Below, piece by piece: positions 30,290 to 34,099 of a stretch of DNA of 34,099 bases (within the stretch, counting starts at the first letter, position 1; the number at the start of each line of letters is the position of its first letter). The translations under genes were made by a program, and so were the position numbers. The DNA lies in the NCBI GenBank assembly GCA_014799955.1, contig JAAVHB010000109.1:1-34099 (forward strand), read 5' to 3'. Source of the stretch: Butyrivibrio sp. (GTDB lineage Bacteria > Bacillota > Clostridia > Lachnospirales > Lachnospiraceae). The notes under the pieces were generated by a model. It saw only the letters and a list, made by a program, of their open reading frames with translations, was not told the origin of the DNA and made no database searches.

Positions 30290-30310
30290 CTTTATAAAGA
30301 AAGGCTTATC

Positions 30311-31375
30311 ATGAAAAAAATAGTTCTCACGGGCGGCGGTACCGCAGGCCACGTTACCCCCAACATAGCGCTTCTTCCGCATCTTAAGGAGGCGGGCTTT
30401 GAGGTGTCGTATATCGGCTCCTACAACGGCATTGAAAAAAAACTTATGGAGGAGCTTGGCGTAACCTATTACGGAATTTCGTCGGGCAAATTCAGGCGCT
30501 ATCTGGATATCAAAAACCTGACCGACCCCTTCCGCGTAATCAAGGGGCTTTCTCAGGCAAAAAAATTAATAAAGCAGATCAATCCCGACATAGTATTTTC
30601 CAAGGGAGGCTTTGTCGCCGTTCCCGTGGTCATGGCGGCGGGCAAATGCAACGTCCCGGTAATTATACATGAATCCGACATGACTCCCGGGCTTGCCAAC
30701 AGGCTCTGCCAGAAGCATGCACTTAAGGTATGCTGCAATTTCCCCGAAACCGTAAAAATGATTCCCGACGGAAAGGGAATTCTCACGGGCTCCCCCATAC
30801 GTCAGGAGCTGCTTTGCGGCGACAGGGCGGCGGGTCTTACCCTGTGCGGCTTCAACACCGCCAAGCCCGTGCTTATGATAATAGGCGGGAGCCTCGGCGC
30901 AGCCCATGTAAACGACGCCGTGCGCGCCGTACTTCCTGCGCTTCTTGAGCGTTTCCAGATTATACACGTGTGCGGCAAGGGCAAGACCGACGAATCGCTT
31001 AACGGCACCGCAGGATACAAACAGTTTGAATATGTGAATGAGGAGCTTAAGAACCTTTTTGCGGCTGCGGACGTTGTGATTTCCCGCGCGGGAGCCAACG
31101 TAATCTGCGAGCTGCTCGCGATGCGCAAACCGAACCTTCTCATTCCGCTGCCCGCCGAGGCAAGCCGCGGCGACCAGCTTTTAAACGCCGCCTCCTTCCG
31201 GAAGCAGGGCTACAGCGCGGTTCTTGAAGAGGGCGATATAAAAGACGGCGTTCTTGTGAACGCGGTTACGGAGCTTTACGAACAGCGTGAAAAATACACC
31301 GAAGCCATGAGCCTCGGCAAACAGAAAAATTCCATCGCGACAATCGTAAAGCTTATACAGCAGTACAGCAAATAA
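30311..31375 (+). CDS. murG: UDP-GlcNAc:lipid I N-acetylglucosaminyltransferase MurG
   Basis: 354 residues. LTGGGTAGHVTPNIALLPHL is the first glycine-rich loop. YYGISSGKFRRYLDIKNLTD, KGGFVAVPVVMAAGKCNVPV, IHESDMTPGLANRLCQKHAL, MIIGGSLGAAHVNDAVRAVL and ADVVISRAGANVICELLAMR complete the GT28 family pattern, including the nucleotide-sugar site. It makes lipid II at the inner membrane face. ATG 30311 has AAGAAAGG upstream. It stands apart from a mur/dcw cluster, with TSCPD before and a small gene after. Confidence 0.96.
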   Translation: MKKIVLTGGGTAGHVTPNIALLPHLKEAGFEVSYIGSYNGIEKKLMEELGVTYYGISSGKFRRYLDIKNLTDPFRVIKGLSQAKKLIKQINPDIVFSKGGFVAVPVVMAAGKCNVPVIIHESDMTPGLANRLCQKHALKVCCNFPETVKMIPDGKGILTGSPIRQELLCGDRAAGLTLCGFNTAKPVLMIIGGSLGAAHVNDAVRAVLPALLERFQIIHVCGKGKTDESLNGTAGYKQFEYVNEELKNLFAAADVVISRAGANVICELLAMRKPNLLIPLPAEASRGDQLLNAASFRKQGYSAVLEEGDIKDGVLVNAVTELYEQREKYTEAMSLGKQKNSIATIVKLIQQYSK

Positions 31376-31408
31376 AACGGTGCGTATGCCGCCGGAGGTG
31401 GTTTTATT

Positions 31409-31621
31409 TTGTTCAGAAAAAAACAAAGGCTCTCCTACGATAAGGAAAATCTGACTCCCGTTATCCGGGCAAGCATCTGCAACGGCGAGCAGGTCGCCGG
31501 CTTCGAGGACAGCCGCACCGGGAAATTCACGGAAATTATGCTGATTCGTGGCGACAGGGATTTGCGGGAATTCACGGAAATGTACGGCATTTCCGTTTCG
31601 GAAATCAAGAAAAAATATTAA
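31409..31621 (+). CDS. Small conserved protein of unknown function
   Basis: 70 residues from a TTG at 31409 with CCGGAGGTGG upstream. MFRKKQRLSYDKENLTPVIR, then ASICNGEQVAGFEDSRTGKF and DLREFTEMYGISVSEIKKKY. It is soluble, basic at the N-terminus, with one Cys. Similar small proteins occur in Clostridia. It is 33 bases after murG, likely co-transcribed and ended by the terminator at 31671. Confidence 0.75.
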   Translation: MFRKKQRLSYDKENLTPVIRASICNGEQVAGFEDSRTGKFTEIMLIRGDRDLREFTEMYGISVSEIKKKY

Positions 31622-31670
31622 GGCGGGGATTTATAAACTACATTGAATCGGCATTGCAAGGGAGATTTTC

Positions 31671-31706
31671 AGACATCAATCGACGGGTTGGTGTCTGCTT
31701 TCTTTT
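31671..31706 (+). terminator. Terminator of the murG transcript
   Basis: AGACATCAA (31671-31679) pairs with TTGGTGTCT (31688-31696), with one U-G pair and an eight-base loop, then GCTTTCTTTTA. The 31707-31864 stretch beyond holds no gene I can support. Confidence 0.7.
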
Positions 31707-31864
31707 ATCCGCACATTCGATTTTTGAAATACTCCTTGCTGCATTGCCATTGATGACAAAGAACGAAGTACATATTTTCATATGGGCAAACCGTCACAGA
31801 GAATATTTGAAAGCATATCATCAAGTGCGATATTATAATTTATTTACATCGGAACAACCAAAAA

Positions 31865-32737
31865 TCATTCGGCTTCGTCGCCTGAAGCGGATTCCGGTAA
31901 TTTCCCGGCTTGCAACGCAAGCTTCCTTTCCTGTGATTTCACTCGACGTTCTAGTTTCTTTATATCTTCTGACGGTGGCAAGTTCTCTGGTTTAATTCCT
32001 CTCTGTCCGAGCATGTTTCGTATTGTAGAGTTGTTCTGAATGTGTTCTACAGTAATTGCCGATTCACCTTGCAAATCCTTTTCTTCAACATTATAATTTG
32101 TCATTTCTGTCGCCAGATTTTTTGCCGCAATTGTGAGCGTAGGAAGAAAATCTGCAAGCGGTCTGTTATCTTTAACTCCGAGTTTGCTTTTCATTTCCTG
32201 AGTAGAATATCCTCCAAATAAAGCTTTATCGCCTTTAGAGCGAATTCTCCCGAAGCCGGCATCATCAACGCCACGTTCATAAATGTTTTGTGACAGCCTT
32301 TTCTCAGACTCTCTTAATCTTCCTCTTGCTTGTGTTCTTTCTATTAAAGAAATGCGTTCCTCAATAAGTTCTTGTTTCCTTGTTTGAACTGCAAAATAGC
32401 TTTGTGCAAAAGCAATTTCTTCTTTTTTTGGATCACCGTTTTGAGCAATGAGATAACAGGCATAACGAGTGAGCATATAATCTTTAACTTTTCTTTGCCC
32501 ACCTTTGCCGATAGTTATCATTTTCGTGACCTCACGAAAATGATCCAATACCTCTATTCCTGAAGTTTCGCAAGACTCAGTGGCACGGCAAACCGCTTTA
32601 TCAAAATTTTCCCAACGATCATAACCAAACAAATTCATAAGGTCTCTTGCATACCAAAACTCAATATCGGCATCCTCATTGATATGTATAATTAAATCGT
32701 ATTTTTGACGAATTTGTTCAATTTTTCTTTTATCCAT
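31865..32737 (-). CDS. dinD: DinD-like DNA-damage-inducible protein (BRO-N domain)
   Basis: 290 residues from ATG 32737 with AAAGGAGTCCC upstream. IEFWYARDLMNLFGYDRWEN is the BRO-N start; KDYMLTRYACYLIAQNGDPK, EEIAFAQSYFAVQTRKQELI and ALFGGYSTQEMKSKLGVKDN, RPLADFLPTL are DinD features. In E. coli the SOS-induced DinD affects RecA filaments. It is unusually A+T-rich for the window and lies beside a truncated XRE gene, so horizontal acquisition is likely. No LexA box was recognised. Confidence 0.9.
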   Translation of the reverse strand: MDKRKIEQIRQKYDLIIHINEDADIEFWYARDLMNLFGYDRWENFDKAVCRATESCETSGIEVLDHFREVTKMITIGKGGQRKVKDYMLTRYACYLIAQNGDPKKEEIAFAQSYFAVQTRKQELIEERISLIERTQARGRLRESEKRLSQNIYERGVDDAGFGRIRSKGDKALFGGYSTQEMKSKLGVKDNRPLADFLPTLTIAAKNLATEMTNYNVEEKDLQGESAITVEHIQNNSTIRNMLGQRGIKPENLPPSEDIKKLERRVKSQERKLALQAGKLPESASGDEAE

Positions 32738-32754
32738 TTTTTCAGGGACTCCTT

Positions 32755-32868
32755 TCAGTCAACAAAATCAAGAATATCATCAACGCCGTAATCTAAGGTG
32801 GCACAAATTTTCTCAATACTTTCCATTGCTATATATTGGTCTCTTTTTAAACGAGTAAGGATATTATC
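32755..32868 (-). pseudogene. Truncated XRE-family helix-turn-helix regulator
   Basis: Minus-strand codons ending at TGA 32757-32755 read NILTRLKRDQYIAMESIEKI, then CATLDYGVDDILDFVD. This is the recognition helix and C-terminal half of a small XRE/Cro-type regulator (usually ~70 residues). The N-terminal half, including the first two helices, is absent; upstream codons (LYLIWIIVGD) do not match. The stop overlaps the dinD ribosome site, so the intact gene was probably co-transcribed with dinD. Confidence 0.7.
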
Positions 32869-32930
32869 TCCTACAATAATCCATATTAAATATAGCACAG
32901 TATCGTTAAAAAAATCAATATTCCTCTGGA

Positions 32931-32958
32931 ATTGTCTGCGTTTACAGACGATTTTTTT
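32931..32958 (+). terminator. Plus-strand terminator with no close upstream gene
   Basis: ATTGTCTG (32931-32938) pairs with CAGACGAT (32945-32952, one U-G), followed by a run of T. The nearest plus-strand gene ends 1.3 kb upstream at 31621. The surrounding 32870-33014 is A+T-rich and holds no gene I can support. Confidence 0.55.
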
Positions 32959-33014
32959 GCGTTAATTTAATGAAAACATTTCACATTCTTTATTCCCACG
33001 GAACAGCGTCTCAT

Positions 33015-33054
33015 GAAAGAAAACGGTGTAACCCCATTTTTCTGAGGTTACACC
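33015..33054 (-). terminator. Terminator of plsX
   Basis: GGTGTAACC (33025-33033) pairs with GGTTACACC (33046-33054) around a 12-base loop. The minus exit reads GTTTTCTTTC. It lies 52 bases past the plsX stop. Confidence 0.7.
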
Positions 33055-33106
33055 ATCATTTCTAAAATACTTTTTTATTAGTTCGGGACTAACTCCCGCC
33101 TTAACT

Positions 33107-34045
33107 TCATTCCCCCGCAATCGCCTGATATATGCAGTTTTTTATAGTGTCCGCGTTCGCGCACCCGTGTGCCTTGATAACGGGCTTTTTTACGCCGAGT
33201 ATCATTGCTCCGCCGTAATCGTTGAACCGGTAAAACAGTCCCGTTTTATCCGCCAGCCCGTCGATAATGCGCGCGTCGTCTCCGGCAGCGTCCTTAAGCC
33301 TTTCTATAAGCATTCTGCCCGAAGCCTCGGTATTTTTAAGAATCATGTTTCCCGTAAAGCCGTCGCATACCACAACATCGTATTTTCCGGTAAAAATATC
33401 CTCCGGCTCTATATTGCCCTTAAAATTCAGCCCGCTTTCCTTAAGCGCGGCGAACGCGCTCTTAAGCTTTTCCGTGCCCTTGCCTTCCTCCTTGCCGACC
33501 GACAAGAGAGCGGTTGCGGGCTGCTCTAAGCCAAACGCCGTCTTCATATAATCGTAGCCGAGACGCGCGAAAAGCACCATGTCCTCGGCAGTCGGCTCAA
33601 GATTCGCGCCGCAGTCCAGAAGGCAAAGCCTGCCCTTCTCACTGTACGGCAGAAGCGTTCCGAGAACGGGCTTTACAACGCCGTCCGAAAGTCCGAGCTT
33701 TACCAGAGATGACACAAAAACGGCGCCCGTACTGCCGACGCTTATAAGATTGTCGGCATCCTCATGGGACACGTAATAATCAAACGCCGCCGAAACGGTA
33801 TATCCGTTATCGCCGTGAACCGCCAGCGTGGGATTGTCATGATTTGTCAGGACATTGGGCGCGTGAATTATGCTTATGCGTTCCGCTCCGTACTCATAAC
33901 CCGCCAGAAGCGTGCTAAGCTCCTCCTTATCTCCGGCGAGAACTATCTCCAGATCCGGTACGGTTTTTAACGCATCAACCACGCCCGGCAGCATAACCTC
34001 AACGCCGTTGTCCCCGCCGTACAAATCCAATACTATTTTTTTCAT
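33107..34045 (-). CDS. plsX: Phosphate acyltransferase PlsX
   Basis: 312 residues. MKKIVLDLYGGDNGVEVMLP is a PlsX start with LDLYGGDN in place of the more usual MDAMGGDN. VGSTGAVFVSSLVKLG, LCLLDCGANLEPTAEDMVLF, YDVVVCDGFTGNMILKNTEA and KPVIKAHGCANADTIKNCIY are the family motifs. It makes acyl-phosphate from acyl-ACP for phospholipid synthesis, associated with the membrane. ATG 34045 has GAGGATAG upstream, 12 bases after the previous gene. It is slightly short of the ~330 usual. Confidence 0.93.
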   Translation of the reverse strand: MKKIVLDLYGGDNGVEVMLPGVVDALKTVPDLEIVLAGDKEELSTLLAGYEYGAERISIIHAPNVLTNHDNPTLAVHGDNGYTVSAAFDYYVSHEDADNLISVGSTGAVFVSSLVKLGLSDGVVKPVLGTLLPYSEKGRLCLLDCGANLEPTAEDMVLFARLGYDYMKTAFGLEQPATALLSVGKEEGKGTEKLKSAFAALKESGLNFKGNIEPEDIFTGKYDVVVCDGFTGNMILKNTEASGRMLIERLKDAAGDDARIIDGLADKTGLFYRFNDYGGAMILGVKKPVIKAHGCANADTIKNCIYQAIAGE

Positions 34046-34057
34046 GTGCTTCTATCC

Positions 34058-34099
34058 TCACTGAATGGCAAAAACATAATCATATACGCTCTGACCGCC
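34058..34099 (-). CDS. 3' end of the gene upstream of plsX (partial)
   Basis: The minus-strand frame from the window edge encodes GGQSVYDYVFAIQ and a TGA at 34060-34058, which overlaps the plsX ribosome site region (GAGGATAG). The spacing of 12 bases to plsX is typical of an operon. Too short for identification. Confidence 0.45.
   Translation of the reverse strand, partial: GGQSVYDYVFAIQ

Noticed and set aside
31654..31995. Plus-strand ORF of 113 codons after the murG terminator
   Set aside because: It starts upstream of the terminator hairpin, has no ribosome site, and its second half is antisense to dinD; the protein shows no family pattern.
31622..33106. Insertion sequence or transposase around dinD
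   Set aside because: No transposase-like frame and no matching terminal inverted repeats could be seen on either side.

Overview
The window looks like chromosomal DNA of a spore-forming member of the Clostridia, most likely a plant-fibre-using Lachnospiraceae or Oscillospiraceae relative. Support comes from strong AGGAGG-type ribosome binding sites, TTGACA/TATAAT-type promoters, the sporulation gene yyaC, a MurG/CvpA/DUF5711/DUF951 gene set typical of this group, and lplB/lplC-type sugar ABC genes with YesM- and AraC-type regulators. This is inferred from gene content only.

Layout. (1) 1-7000: a minus-strand carbohydrate-uptake operon (two permeases, a binding lipoprotein, a YesL-like membrane protein and a secreted protein cut by the window edge). 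It is preceded by a separate surface protein gene (5561-6943) that resembles the cut one. No ATPase gene is present, so a shared MsmX-type ATPase is assumed. (2) 7065-11410: a YesM-type sensor kinase divergent from an intracellular GH31 alpha-xylosidase. The kinase has a consensus promoter whose predicted start point falls on its own ATG. (3) 11430-15147: an accessory locus with a degenerate RHS-core protein ending in a SleB-like cell-wall hydrolase domain, followed directly by two tandem paralogous lipoprotein genes. A vestige of the hydrolase 3' end lies between the two lipoprotein genes, so the duplicated unit was [toxin tail + lipoprotein]. This fits a polymorphic toxin-immunity cassette and is the main candidate for an undescribed system. 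(4) 15268-17291: an AraC-family regulator divergent from an intracellular GH5 glycosidase, with tandem direct repeats in the shared promoter region.

(5) 17321-21996: core genes rpsF-ssb-rpsR, DUF951, tRNA-Cys, and a cvpA/DUF5711/LysM cluster whose LysM protein carries an N-terminal MPN(JAMM)-like domain without its metal-binding histidines. (6) 22187-22865: yyaC, with a forespore-type promoter placed inside a 12-bp inverted repeat that would hide the ribosome binding site on longer transcripts. (7) 23020-27037: a coiled-coil membrane protein, an orphan PTS-EIIC-like transporter beside a NiaR-type niacin regulator, a small conserved protein, and a Phd/RelE-type toxin-antitoxin pair. (8) 27130-34099: pgi, a membrane protein, mtnN, a TSCPD protein, murG and a small conserved gene; then an accessory insertion (dinD plus a truncated XRE regulator) before plsX and the last 13 codons of another gene.

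Working together, regions 1, 2 and 4 form a plausible system for capturing xylose-decorated and beta-linked gluco-oligosaccharides outside the cell, importing them, and trimming them in the cytoplasm. Regions 5-8 are mostly housekeeping with accessory modules inserted.
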